Below are positions 1-5,935 of a stretch of 6,888 bases of DNA, one piece after another. Source of the stretch: Candidatus Dormiibacterota bacterium (GTDB lineage Bacteria > Chloroflexota > Dormibacteria > Aeolococcales > Aeolococcaceae); contig JAFALX010000366.1 in NCBI GenBank assembly GCA_019234035.1, positions 1 through 6,888 of the forward strand, in the 5' to 3' direction. The notes under the pieces were generated by a model, which ran no database searches, was not told the DNA's origin, and saw nothing but the letters and a program-made list of their open reading frames with translations. The first letter of the stretch is position 1, and each line of letters opens with the position of its first letter. The position numbers were made by a program, and so were the translations under genes.

Positions 1-390
1 GTCCGCTTCCCTGAGAAGCAGCGCATCGCGACCGACCTGCTGCGTGCTGGTATCGAGCAGGATTCGATCCGCGTCTCGCATCAGGCAATCGTTGAGTTCG
101 TGGCCGTCGTCAGCCGCCCGCATCGGCGCGAGCCTGCACTTCTGAAGCCTGCGGACGCACGCCGCGAAGCCGAGGAACTGCTCCGCCAATTCGAGGTGCT
201 GTACCCCGATGAGGAGGTCGTTCGCCTTGCCCTTCGGGGTGCAGCCGCGTACGGCTTAGCTTGGTTCGACGCGCACATGTGGGCGTATGCGGAGCGGTTC
301 GCGCTCACAGAGCTCCTCTCAGAGGACTTCGAGGACGGCCGGCTCTATGGGACGGTGCAGGCGGTCAACCCATTCTCGAACGCAGGCTGA
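1..390 (+). CDS. PIN-domain (VapC-like) ribonuclease, 3' part only
   Basis: The reading frame is open from the first base of the window to the TGA at 388-390, giving 129 visible residues. PIN-domain proteins are metal-dependent RNases, often the toxin of a VapBC toxin-antitoxin pair. The visible part has the family's C-terminal signature: a WFDAHMWA segment with Asp90, then LLSEDFEDG (Asp109 and Asp112), ending in a VNPF motif. An acidic Glu32 sits in the helix 'QAIVEFVAVV', where the family's conserved Glu lies. About 20 residues should be missing at the N terminus, including the first catalytic Asp of the usual 'DTN' motif, because full-length members are about 135-145 residues. An ATG-like start further in (GTG at 100) would remove part of the fold and is not credible. 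A partner antitoxin would be expected just upstream, outside the window. The toxin role is inferred; the PIN fold is well supported. Confidence 0.85.
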   Translation, partial: VRFPEKQRIATDLLRAGIEQDSIRVSHQAIVEFVAVVSRPHRREPALLKPADARREAEELLRQFEVLYPDEEVVRLALRGAAAYGLAWFDAHMWAYAERFALTELLSEDFEDGRLYGTVQAVNPFSNAG

Positions 391-433
391 TCAGCGGGCC
401 GATAGTGCCCAGTCCCGCCACGACGCCGCTTGT

Positions 434-439
434 TACGAT
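434..439 (+). promoter_or_regulatory. possible -10 element for the VOC gene
   Basis: The 85-bp gap between the PIN gene and the VOC gene contains TACGAT, which resembles a -10 hexamer and lies about 37 bases before the GTG start. I see no clear -35 partner at the right distance, so this is only a candidate. The gap also holds a weak GCGGG/CCCGC pairing (394-398 with 414-418) that could end the PIN transcript. Confidence 0.25.
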
Positions 440-475
440 CCGCGACCCGGATGTGGAACCTCAAGGAGGATCACG

Positions 476-844
476 GTGCTCAAGCTCAGCAACGTCATGA
501 TCGGGTCGGACAATCCCCAGCGACTCGTCGAGTTCTACACACGTGTGCTCGGTGAACCCTCGATGAAGGAGGGCGGCTTCACGGGTTGGATGCTCGGGGG
601 ATGCTTCTTCAGCATCGGCGAGCACTCTGACGTGCATGGTCAGAACTCAGCGCCTGGCCGCATCATCTTCTTCCTGGACACGGAGGATGTGACGGGGGAG
701 TTCGAGCGCGTCAAGGGCATCGGGGCCACGGTGGTCAAAGAACCGTACGCGATGGCCGAGCAATTCACGTTGGCGACGCTCGCAGACCCGGACGGGAACT
801 ACTTCCAGCTGGCAACCCCATACGAGGTGCCTGCCCAGGCCTGA
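476..844 (+). CDS. VOC (glyoxalase/bleomycin-resistance fold) protein
   Basis: A 122-residue single-domain protein of the vicinal oxygen chelate superfamily. The start is the GTG at 476, chosen because AAGGAGGA at 463-470 ends 5 bases upstream; the frame is open further upstream but there is no ribosome site there. The N-terminal beta-alpha unit has the family pattern 'NPQRLVEFYTRVLGEP' (residues 13-28), and the C terminus has the hallmark DPDGNYFQL (104-112). Many VOC enzymes bind a metal through a His in strand 1 and a Glu in the last strand; here the corresponding positions appear to be Asn6 and Gln111. The protein may therefore be a binding or resistance protein, or an enzyme with other ligands, and not a classical glyoxalase. 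The substrate cannot be read from the sequence. It is convergent with the SDR gene, with a 40-bp gap. Confidence 0.85.
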   Translation: MLKLSNVMIGSDNPQRLVEFYTRVLGEPSMKEGGFTGWMLGGCFFSIGEHSDVHGQNSAPGRIIFFLDTEDVTGEFERVKGIGATVVKEPYAMAEQFTLATLADPDGNYFQLATPYEVPAQA

Positions 845-884
845 CGGCAGGCCGCGCTGATTCTCGGACGGGCCCCGGTGCTCG

Positions 885-1655
885 TCACCACACCGTCCAG
901 CCGCCGTCCACCAGGACCGTCTGACCGACCATATAAGACGAGGCGTCGCTGGCGAGGAAGATCAGCGCTCCGTCGAGCTCGTCGATACGCCCCGGTCGCC
1001 GCATGGGCGTGCGCTGCTCGATCCAGTGCACGTGCTCCGAGTCGCTGAGCTGACCGGTCATCTCGGACGGGAACCAGCCGGGGCCGATGGCGTTGACGCG
1101 AATGCCCCTGCGTGCCCATTGCGCGCCGAGCTCGCGCGTGAGCCCTACCACCGCATGCTTCGATGCGGTGTACCCGGCCATGCCCTGACGCTCGGACAGC
1201 GAGACGAATCCCACGATCGAAGCGATGTTGATGATGCTGCCGCGACCCGCCGGCAGCATGGCCTTGGCCGCCTCGCGACAACCGACGAAGACGGCTGCGA
1301 CGTTGAGATCCATCACCGCCTGAAATGCGCTGAGCTCCTCGCGTTCCGCGGGACCTCCGTCAGCGGCGCCGGCGTTGTTGACCATGATGTCGAGCCGGCC
1401 GAACTCGTCCACGACCTGCTGCACGGCCCGCACCACAGCGGCCTCGTCGGTGACGTCGCACGTGATCGCGCGCGTGCGTTCCGAGCCGAGGTCGTCGAGG
1501 AGTGCCTGCAGGCGAGCTTCGCGGCGTCCTGCGACGACGACGTGGGCGCCGCGGCTGCTCAGCGCGCGAGCGAACCGCTCACCGAGTCCGGAGGTCGCTC
1601 CGGTGACGATCGCCACGCGCCCCGCGATATCGAAGAGAGGATCGGGTTGCATCAT
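885..1655 (-). CDS. short-chain dehydrogenase/reductase (SDR), classical type
   Basis: A 256-residue classical SDR, of typical length. It should be a cytoplasmic NAD(P)(H)-dependent oxidoreductase acting on an alcohol or ketone; the substrate is unknown. The cofactor motif TGATSGLG is at 18-25 and NNAG at 93-96. The catalytic tetrad is complete: Asn118, Ser146, Tyr162 and Lys166 (YTASK). The 'PGW' loop follows at 192-194, and the C terminus VLVDGGWTVW matches the family's usual end. Arg44-Arg45 after strand 2 (AGRR) suggests a preference for NADP over NAD. Two ATGs are adjacent at the start (1655-1653 and 1652-1650) and neither has a strong Shine-Dalgarno sequence. The methyltransferase gene lies 97 bp upstream on the same strand, so co-transcription is possible, but a strong hairpin lies between them. 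Confidence 0.93.
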   Translation of the reverse strand: MMQPDPLFDIAGRVAIVTGATSGLGERFARALSSRGAHVVVAGRREARLQALLDDLGSERTRAITCDVTDEAAVVRAVQQVVDEFGRLDIMVNNAGAADGGPAEREELSAFQAVMDLNVAAVFVGCREAAKAMLPAGRGSIINIASIVGFVSLSERQGMAGYTASKHAVVGLTRELGAQWARRGIRVNAIGPGWFPSEMTGQLSDSEHVHWIEQRTPMRRPGRIDELDGALIFLASDASSYMVGQTVLVDGGWTVW

Positions 1656-1686
1656 GGGCGGTCAATGTCCGTCGCCGGCTCCGCGC

Positions 1687-1721
1687 GTGACGCCTGCGGC
1701 AGATGCCGCCGCGGGCGTCAC
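1687..1721 (-). terminator. GC-rich stem-loop between methyltransferase and SDR genes
   Basis: GTGACGCC (1687-1694) pairs perfectly with GGCGTCAC (1714-1721). Inside it GCGGC (1696-1700) pairs with GCCGC (1705-1709) around an AGAT loop, giving 13 base pairs with an asymmetric internal loop. It lies 32-66 bases after the methyltransferase stop on the minus strand. There is no T-tract, as is common for hairpin terminators in high-GC bacteria. It could be a terminator, a partial attenuator or an mRNA-stabilising structure ahead of the SDR gene. Confidence 0.45.
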
Positions 1722-1752
1722 CGCCGCCGGGCGCTGCGCGGTCGTGCTCTGC

Positions 1753-2406
1753 TCAGACACGCGTGAGCCGCGTCAGCCAGGCTTCGATCGGGGCGAGCGA
1801 GCCGTCGGCGACGTCGAGACCGACTCGCGATCGCGCGGAAGGGTCGAGGTCGAAGCGCGCCGGCTCGATGGCGTCGACCTGCCAGCCGTCGCTGAACGCG
1901 TTGCGCAACTCCGCCTGCGAGACGCGGCGCGGACCCCACGTCCCGGGCAGCCGGTCGCTGAAGGTCATGATGAACAAGCGCGCTCCAGGGCGCAGCGCGC
2001 CGTGCAGGCTGCGCACATAGCGCGGCCGTGCGGCGTCGTCGAAGACGTGAAAGCACCCCGAGTCGATGCCGCTGTCGAACGAGTCGGCGAAGGCATGCAG
2101 GTCGAGCACGTCGGCCACCTCGAACCGCGCGTTCACCCCGCGCTCCTCCGCCTTGCGGTGGGCACGCTCGATCGCGGCAGGCGCAGCGTCCACGCCGGTC
2201 ACATCGAGTCCCTGCGCCGCGAGGTACAGTGCGTTCTCTCCGGTGCCGCAGCCGACATCGACGACGCGCCCGCGGATCGCACCCTCGCCGAACAACGTCA
2301 CGAACACGCTCTGTGGCCGGCCGATGTCCCACGGCGGCGAGCCCTCGAGGTACGCGCTCTGAAACCGATTCACCATTGACCGAGGATAGCTTCCCCAGTC
2401 CTTCAT
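1753..2406 (-). CDS. class I SAM-dependent methyltransferase
   Basis: A 217-residue Rossmann-fold methyltransferase with an unknown acceptor. The N-terminal motif PPWDIGRPQ (24-32) is typical of a family of small bacterial methyltransferases often annotated as thiopurine-methyltransferase-like. SAM motif I is VVDVGCGTGENAL (48-60); the acidic residue ending strand 2 is Asp73 in VTGVDAAP; motif II/III is FEVADVLDL (95-103). The segment DSGCFHVFDD (115-124) and the following helix 'RYVRSLHGALRPGARLF' are also standard for the group. The frame stays open upstream to 2490, but that would use up the whole divergent spacer. The ATG at 2406 is preferred; the ATG at 2376 (starting MVNRFQSAY) is a serious alternative. 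Neither has a good Shine-Dalgarno sequence at proper spacing. The gene is divergent from the secreted phosphoesterase gene and 97 bp upstream of the SDR gene. Confidence 0.88.
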   Translation of the reverse strand: MKDWGSYPRSMVNRFQSAYLEGSPPWDIGRPQSVFVTLFGEGAIRGRVVDVGCGTGENALYLAAQGLDVTGVDAAPAAIERAHRKAEERGVNARFEVADVLDLHAFADSFDSGIDSGCFHVFDDAARPRYVRSLHGALRPGARLFIMTFSDRLPGTWGPRRVSQAELRNAFSDGWQVDAIEPARFDLDPSARSRVGLDVADGSLAPIEAWLTRLTRV

Positions 2407-2491
2407 CAGACGTTCACCGCGTCTCTCCTGACGCACCCGTCCCTCGCGGCGAGAGTTGCGCTGACCGCAAGCCGAGCCTGGGAGGGTCACC
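2407..2491. promoter_or_regulatory. divergent intergenic region with a small inverted repeat
   Basis: This 85-bp spacer must hold promoters for both the methyltransferase (-) and the secreted phosphoesterase (+). I cannot assign clear -35/-10 pairs. It contains TTGCG-N5-CGCAA (2456-2470), a short inverted repeat that could be an operator half-site pair, and GGAGGG (2481-2486), which is the phosphoesterase ribosome binding site. Confidence 0.4.
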
Positions 2492-4747
2492 GTGCACGTC
2501 GAACCCGGTCGTCATGAGGCGCGTGGCACATCGGCGGGGCGCCGGCGCAGTCTCACCGCCGCAATCGCCTGTGCAGCGCTAGCCTGTGCGGGCGCAAATG
2601 TCTTTGCACCGCCCGTGCACGCCACCGGACCCACCGGTCCCATCACCGGGCTCGCCGGCAAGTGCGTCGACGACTCAGGCTCGGGGACCAAGAACGGCAA
2701 TCCCGTAATCCTGTATCACTGCACCGGCGGTGCCAATCAGAGCTGGAACGTCCCCGGAGACGGAACGATCCGTGTGTTGGGCAAGTGTCTCGACGTCACC
2801 GGCTCGCACTCGACCGCCAACGGAACGCTCGTCGAGCTGTGGTCGTGCAACGGCGGCGCCAACCAGGTGTGGACCTCGAGCAACGGCAACCTTGTGAACC
2901 CGCAGTCGAGCAAGTGTCTGGATGTGCCCGGCTCGAACTCGACCGACGGCACGCAGCTCGACATCTTCACCTGCGGCAACGCGCAGCCGAACCAGCTGTG
3001 GAATCTGCCGGGCGGCAACGTCGTCACCGTCACGAACCCCGGCACGCAATCGACGACCGCGGGCACCGCGGCGAGGCTGCAAGTCCAGGCGAGTGATTCG
3101 GCCGGCGGACAGACGCTCACGTACGGCGCGAGCGGGCTGCCCGCAGGGCTCGCGATCAACGCATCCACCGGGCTGATCAGCGGCACGCCGTCGACCGCCG
3201 GCACGAGCAGGGTGACGGTCAGCGCCACCGACACCACCAACTCCACGGGAAGCGCCGTGTTCACCTGGGCGATCACTGCGGCGAATCAGAGCGCCAACCT
3301 GCTCGTCGACGGCGACGGCTCCGCCGCGGACTGCTCGCTCTCCGGCTACGAGGAGACGACGATCCCCGGCTGGACCATCACATCGGGTGGTCCGAACTTC
3401 ACCTGCTACAACGCGACAGGCGGATTCCCCACCGCGTCGACCCCCGGCGCGCAGCCCGGCAACGGGCTGTTCACCGGTGGCACACGCGGCAACAGCTCGC
3501 TGCAGCAGAACGTTGACGTCGCCGCGGACGCGACCGCCATCGACGGCGGTTCCGCGACGTACAACCTCTCGGGCTGGCTGGGTGGCTGGCAGACGCAAAA
3601 CGATCGCGCCGATGTCGTTGCGACATTCGTCAACGGCAGTGGCGCATCGCTCGGCTCGTCGCAGATCGGCCCGGTGACCAACACAGACCGCGGCAACGTC
3701 ACCGAGTTCCTGCAGCGCACGGCATCGGGCGCGATCCCCGCGGGCACGCGCTCGATCCAGGTGGTGCTGAACTCGATCTGGACCGCGGGATCGACGACGG
3801 ACGGGTACGCGGAGGACCTGTCGCTGACGGTCAGCCCCGCGATCGCGGCGCCGTCGCTGACGGCTCCACCCTCGACGGTGCCCGGCTTCGACCACGTGTT
3901 CCTCGTGTACATGGAGAACAACAACTACTCCGCGTCGAGCAACACAGTCGACGGTGGCGCGGGCATCATCGGCAACTCGCAGGCCCCGTACATCAACAGC
4001 CTGTTGAGCTCCGGTGCGCTGCTCAGCAACTACTCCGCCATCACGCACAACTCCGACCCCAACTACGTCGCCGTGGCGGGAGGAAGCACCTTCGGACACT
4101 CCGCGGGCAGCGGCGCGCCGACCAGCAACTGCATCACGACGTGCACGTTCAACGCACCGTCACTCGGTGACCGAGCGGACGCCGCCGGGAAGGCCTGGAA
4201 GCAGTACGCGGACGGCGCCAACGGCAACTGCGACACGAGTCAGCACGGCTACTACTACCCCGACGACGTGCCCTTCTACTACTTCCCGACGATGAAGAAC
4301 AGCGCGAGCTACTGCCAGGCGCACTGGCAGCCGCTGACGAGCATGAAGACCGATCTGCAGTCGGCGTCGACGACGCCGAACTTCGTGTGGTTCGACGCGG
4401 ACGACTGCAACGACATGGAGTCGTGCGGCATCGCGTCGGGTGACACGTGGCTCAGCAGCAACCTGCCCGCGGTGCTCAACTCGCCCGCGTGGACCACGCA
4501 GCGCTCGCTGCTCATCATCACGTGGGACGAGGACGGCAACAACTCGCCCGGCGGCTTCGGTCCCGGTCAGACCAACCAGGTGGCGACGATCGTGCTGGGC
4601 TCGCAGAACACGGTGAAGGCCGGCTACAGCTCAACGGTGCGCTACGACCACTACAGCACCGGGCGGACCATCGAGCAGGCGCTCGGGCTTGCGCCGCTGA
4701 CGGCGAACGACACCTACGCGACGCCCTTCGACGACATCTTCCACTGA
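2492..4747 (+). CDS. secreted multi-domain phosphoesterase (ricin-B lectin, Ig-like, beta-sandwich, phospholipase C/acid phosphatase domain)
   Basis: A 751-residue exported protein. The GTG start at 2492 follows GGAGGG by 5 bases. The signal peptide has basic RRR at 17-19, a hydrophobic core at about 21-38 and a likely cleavage after VHA (44/45); the RRRSLT segment only weakly resembles a Tat motif. Ricin-B lectin domain, about 48-172: three repeats with K-C-(L/V)-D at 57-60, 98-101 and 141-144 and QxW at 83-85, 125-127 and 168-170. Putative Ig domain, about 175-263, with GLPAGLAINASTGLISGTP. Beta-sandwich resembling carbohydrate-binding or DUF642-type modules, about 269-448. Phosphoesterase family domain, about 466-751: ENxxY at 475-479, HNSDPNY at 519-525, an acidic DADDCND at 635-641, TWDEDG at 677-682 and DHYS at 719-722. 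By analogy with acid phosphatase AcpA, Glu475, Asn476 and the Asp/Glu pair near 679-681 should bind metal. It probably cleaves phosphate esters or phospholipid outside the cell, held to glycans by the lectin modules. The exact substrate is unknown. Confidence 0.9.
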   Translation: MHVEPGRHEARGTSAGRRRSLTAAIACAALACAGANVFAPPVHATGPTGPITGLAGKCVDDSGSGTKNGNPVILYHCTGGANQSWNVPGDGTIRVLGKCLDVTGSHSTANGTLVELWSCNGGANQVWTSSNGNLVNPQSSKCLDVPGSNSTDGTQLDIFTCGNAQPNQLWNLPGGNVVTVTNPGTQSTTAGTAARLQVQASDSAGGQTLTYGASGLPAGLAINASTGLISGTPSTAGTSRVTVSATDTTNSTGSAVFTWAITAANQSANLLVDGDGSAADCSLSGYEETTIPGWTITSGGPNFTCYNATGGFPTASTPGAQPGNGLFTGGTRGNSSLQQNVDVAADATAIDGGSATYNLSGWLGGWQTQNDRADVVATFVNGSGASLGSSQIGPVTNTDRGNVTEFLQRTASGAIPAGTRSIQVVLNSIWTAGSTTDGYAEDLSLTVSPAIAAPSLTAPPSTVPGFDHVFLVYMENNNYSASSNTVDGGAGIIGNSQAPYINSLLSSGALLSNYSAITHNSDPNYVAVAGGSTFGHSAGSGAPTSNCITTCTFNAPSLGDRADAAGKAWKQYADGANGNCDTSQHGYYYPDDVPFYYFPTMKNSASYCQAHWQPLTSMKTDLQSASTTPNFVWFDADDCNDMESCGIASGDTWLSSNLPAVLNSPAWTTQRSLLIITWDEDGNNSPGGFGPGQTNQVATIVLGSQNTVKAGYSSTVRYDHYSTGRTIEQALGLAPLTANDTYATPFDDIFH

Positions 4748-4769
4748 GGCCGGCGAGTCCGCGCTCGGC

Positions 4770-4778
4770 GCGGTGCTA
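4770..4778. other. left half of a hairpin split by the insertion sequence, plus left TA duplication
   Basis: GCGGTGC (4770-4776) is followed by the TA target duplication (4777-4778), 23 bases after the phosphoesterase stop. Joined to the sequence beyond the right end of the element it gives GCGGTGC-TAG-GCACCGC, a perfect 7-bp stem. Before insertion this was probably the terminator between two convergent genes. Confidence 0.6.
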
Positions 4779-5858
4779 GTGGATCGTCTCAGTAATGGGC
4801 ATACAACCGCGCAGCTTCGCGAGGATGTTGTCCACTGAGGCTGTCCACACGAAGGGCACCGGGTTGCGGTTGCGGTGGTCCATGTACTCGATGATGGCCT
4901 TGATGAGGCTGTCGACGCTGGGGAACGTGCCGCGTCGCAGACGACGCTTGGTGAGGTCGGCGAAGATGCTCTCCACCAGGTTCAGCCAGGACGAGCTCGT
5001 GGGCACGAAATGCAGCTGAAAGCGCGGATGCGCGTCCAGCCAGGCGCGTACCGGTGCAGCCGAGTGAGTCGACGAGTTGTCCAGCACCAGATGCAGGTCC
5101 AGGGATGTGGGGAATTCGCGATCGAGCTTGCGCAGAAAGCGCAGGAACTCTTGGTGACGATGTCGCGCACTGCATTGCCCGACCACCTCGCCGTCAAGGA
5201 CGTTGAGGGCGGCGAAGAGGTCAACGGTGCCATGACGCTTGTAGTCGTGGGTCATGGTGCCCGCCTTGCCTCGCTTCAGAGGCAGCCCTGGCTGGGTGCG
5301 GTCGAGCGCCTGGATCATGGTTTTCTCGTCGAGGCAGAGCACGGCCGCGTTGTCGGGCGGGTTCATATACAAGCCCACGACGTCGGTGAGCTTCTCCAGG
5401 AACAGGGGGTCCTTGGAGACCTTGAAGGTGCGGGCGCGGTGCGGATAGAGGCGGTGTTCGTGCCAGACGCGCTGCACCGTCGCCGGGCTCACCCGAACCC
5501 GTTGCGCCATGGTTCGGCAGCTCCACTGGGTGGCGCCCTTGGGCAGCGTGTTGAGCGTGAGTTGCACGATCTGCGCCACCTTGCCGGCGCTGATGCTGCG
5601 CGGCCGGCCGCGGCCGGGCCGCACCTTGCCCAGACATTCCACGCCTTCTGCAGCGAAGCGTCGCCGCCACTCGATCACCGTGGCGCGGGTGACCTGGAGC
5701 TCACCGGCGATCGCGTTGTTGGATCGGCCCTCGGCGGCCAGCAGGATGATCCGCGCACGGGTGTTCACCACTCGCGGTGTGTTGTGCGCTCGGGTCCAGG
5801 CTTCGAGGGTGCGACGTTGTTCCGGAGCGAGAGGTAAGGACGTTGCTGCAGACCACAT
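4776..5858 (-). CDS. IS630-family transposase (DDE), intact
   Basis: The transposase of the surrounding element. The frame gives 360 residues from the ATG at 5858, or 366 from a TTG at 5876; neither start has a clear Shine-Dalgarno site. Residue numbers here count from the TTG start. An N-terminal helix-turn-helix region (about 35-75, 'RSNNAIAGELQVTRATVIEWRRR') should bind the terminal repeats, followed by a second HTH-like segment at about 120-140. The DDE catalytic core has Asp183 (CLDEKTM), Asp266 (LVLDNSSTH) and Glu302 (SSWLNLVESIF), with 35 residues between the last two, as expected for the IS630 group. There is no frameshift or internal stop, so the gene looks functional. The reading frame runs to the very tip of the element: His366 is encoded by the last three element bases and the TAG stop is made of the duplicated TA plus one host base. 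It is co-directional with arsR-arsM and lies just downstream of them. Confidence 0.95.
   Translation of the reverse strand: MWSAATSLPLAPEQRRTLEAWTRAHNTPRVVNTRARIILLAAEGRSNNAIAGELQVTRATVIEWRRRFAAEGVECLGKVRPGRGRPRSISAGKVAQIVQLTLNTLPKGATQWSCRTMAQRVRVSPATVQRVWHEHRLYPHRARTFKVSKDPLFLEKLTDVVGLYMNPPDNAAVLCLDEKTMIQALDRTQPGLPLKRGKAGTMTHDYKRHGTVDLFAALNVLDGEVVGQCSARHRHQEFLRFLRKLDREFPTSLDLHLVLDNSSTHSAAPVRAWLDAHPRFQLHFVPTSSSWLNLVESIFADLTKRRLRRGTFPSVDSLIKAIIEYMDHRNRNPVPFVWTASVDNILAKLRGCMPITETIH
4779..4791 (+). repeat. left terminal inverted repeat of the IS630 element
   Basis: GTGGATCGTCTCA, matching the reverse complement of the right end (GTGGAACGTCTCA) at 12 of 13 positions. Weaker similarity continues for about five more bases. 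The repeat also encodes the last residues of the transposase (ETIH). Confidence 0.88.
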
Positions 5859-5866
5859 ATCTGCAG
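5846..5866. repeat. inverted repeat across the transposase start codon
   Basis: CTGCAGA (5846-5852) and TCTGCAG (5860-5866) are perfect 7-bp inverted repeats separated by 7 bases. The ATG of the transposase (5858-5856, minus strand) lies in the loop. In RNA this would place the start codon in a hairpin loop. It could limit transposase translation or be a protein-binding site; it may also be chance. Confidence 0.5.
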
Positions 5867-5901
5867 CGTGGCACAATCCGCACTCACTGTCTATCTATTT
5901 A

Positions 5902-5914
5902 TGAGACGTTCCAC
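5902..5914 (-). repeat. right terminal inverted repeat of the IS630 element
   Basis: TGAGACGTTCCAC, the partner of the left repeat at 4779-4791 with one mismatch. The adjoining AT-rich stretch (about 5889-5902) is unlike its GC-rich surroundings. It reads ATAAATAGATAG on the minus strand and may supply the -10 of the transposase promoter. Confidence 0.88.
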
Positions 5915-5924
5915 TAGGCACCGC
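5915..5924. other. right TA duplication and right half of the split hairpin
   Basis: TA (5915-5916) duplicates 4777-4778. GCACCGC (5918-5924) is the reverse complement of GCGGTGC at 4770-4776. It lies 11 bases after the arsM stop on the minus strand, where a terminator would be expected. Confidence 0.6.
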
Positions 5925-5935
5925 TCAACCGTGGC

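Larger units (their letters stand above)
4779..5914 (-). mobile_element. complete IS630-family insertion sequence
   Basis: A 1136-bp element bounded by 13-bp imperfect inverted repeats and flanked on both sides by TA, the target duplicated by IS630/Tc1-mariner elements. With the outer bases the target reads CTAG (C4776-TA ... TA-G5917), the preferred site of IS630 itself. It carries one intact transposase gene and no passenger gene. The intact frame and 12/13 matching ends suggest a recent or still active copy. The flanking host sequence is itself symmetric (GGTGC / GGCACC), so a longer inverted repeat is possible on paper. However, the one-base offset and the TA rule favour the boundaries given here. 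Confidence 0.9.

Noticed and set aside
845..884. Possible terminator between the convergent VOC and SDR genes (GGTG-N5-CACC at 877-889)
   Set aside because: The stem is only four base pairs and overlaps the SDR stop codon; it is not distinguishable from chance.
1026..2379. Long plus-strand frames (1026-1766 and 1375-2379) across the SDR and methyltransferase
   Set aside because: Both run opposite to genes with complete catalytic motifs and show no family motif of their own.
2407..2490. Extending the methyltransferase start to 2490
   Set aside because: It would add 28 mostly Arg/Gly residues, fill the whole divergent spacer and nearly abut the phosphoesterase start. The family begins close to the PPWDIGRP motif.
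2675..4099. A 474-residue open frame on the minus strand inside the phosphoesterase gene
   Set aside because: It is antisense to a gene with clear domains, signal peptide and ribosome site. Its Arg/Ala/Gly/Val-rich, low-complexity product is typical of a GC-rich shadow frame.
4875..5837. A 320-residue open frame on the plus strand across the transposase
   Set aside because: It is antisense to an intact DDE transposase, has no recognisable domain and shows the composition of a shadow frame.
4770..5924. Reading GCGGTGC/GCACCGC as part of the element's inverted repeats
   Set aside because: The two sides are offset by one base outside the TA, while the TA duplication and CTAG target rule fit the inner boundaries exactly. 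I kept the host-hairpin interpretation but note that copies elsewhere would decide.
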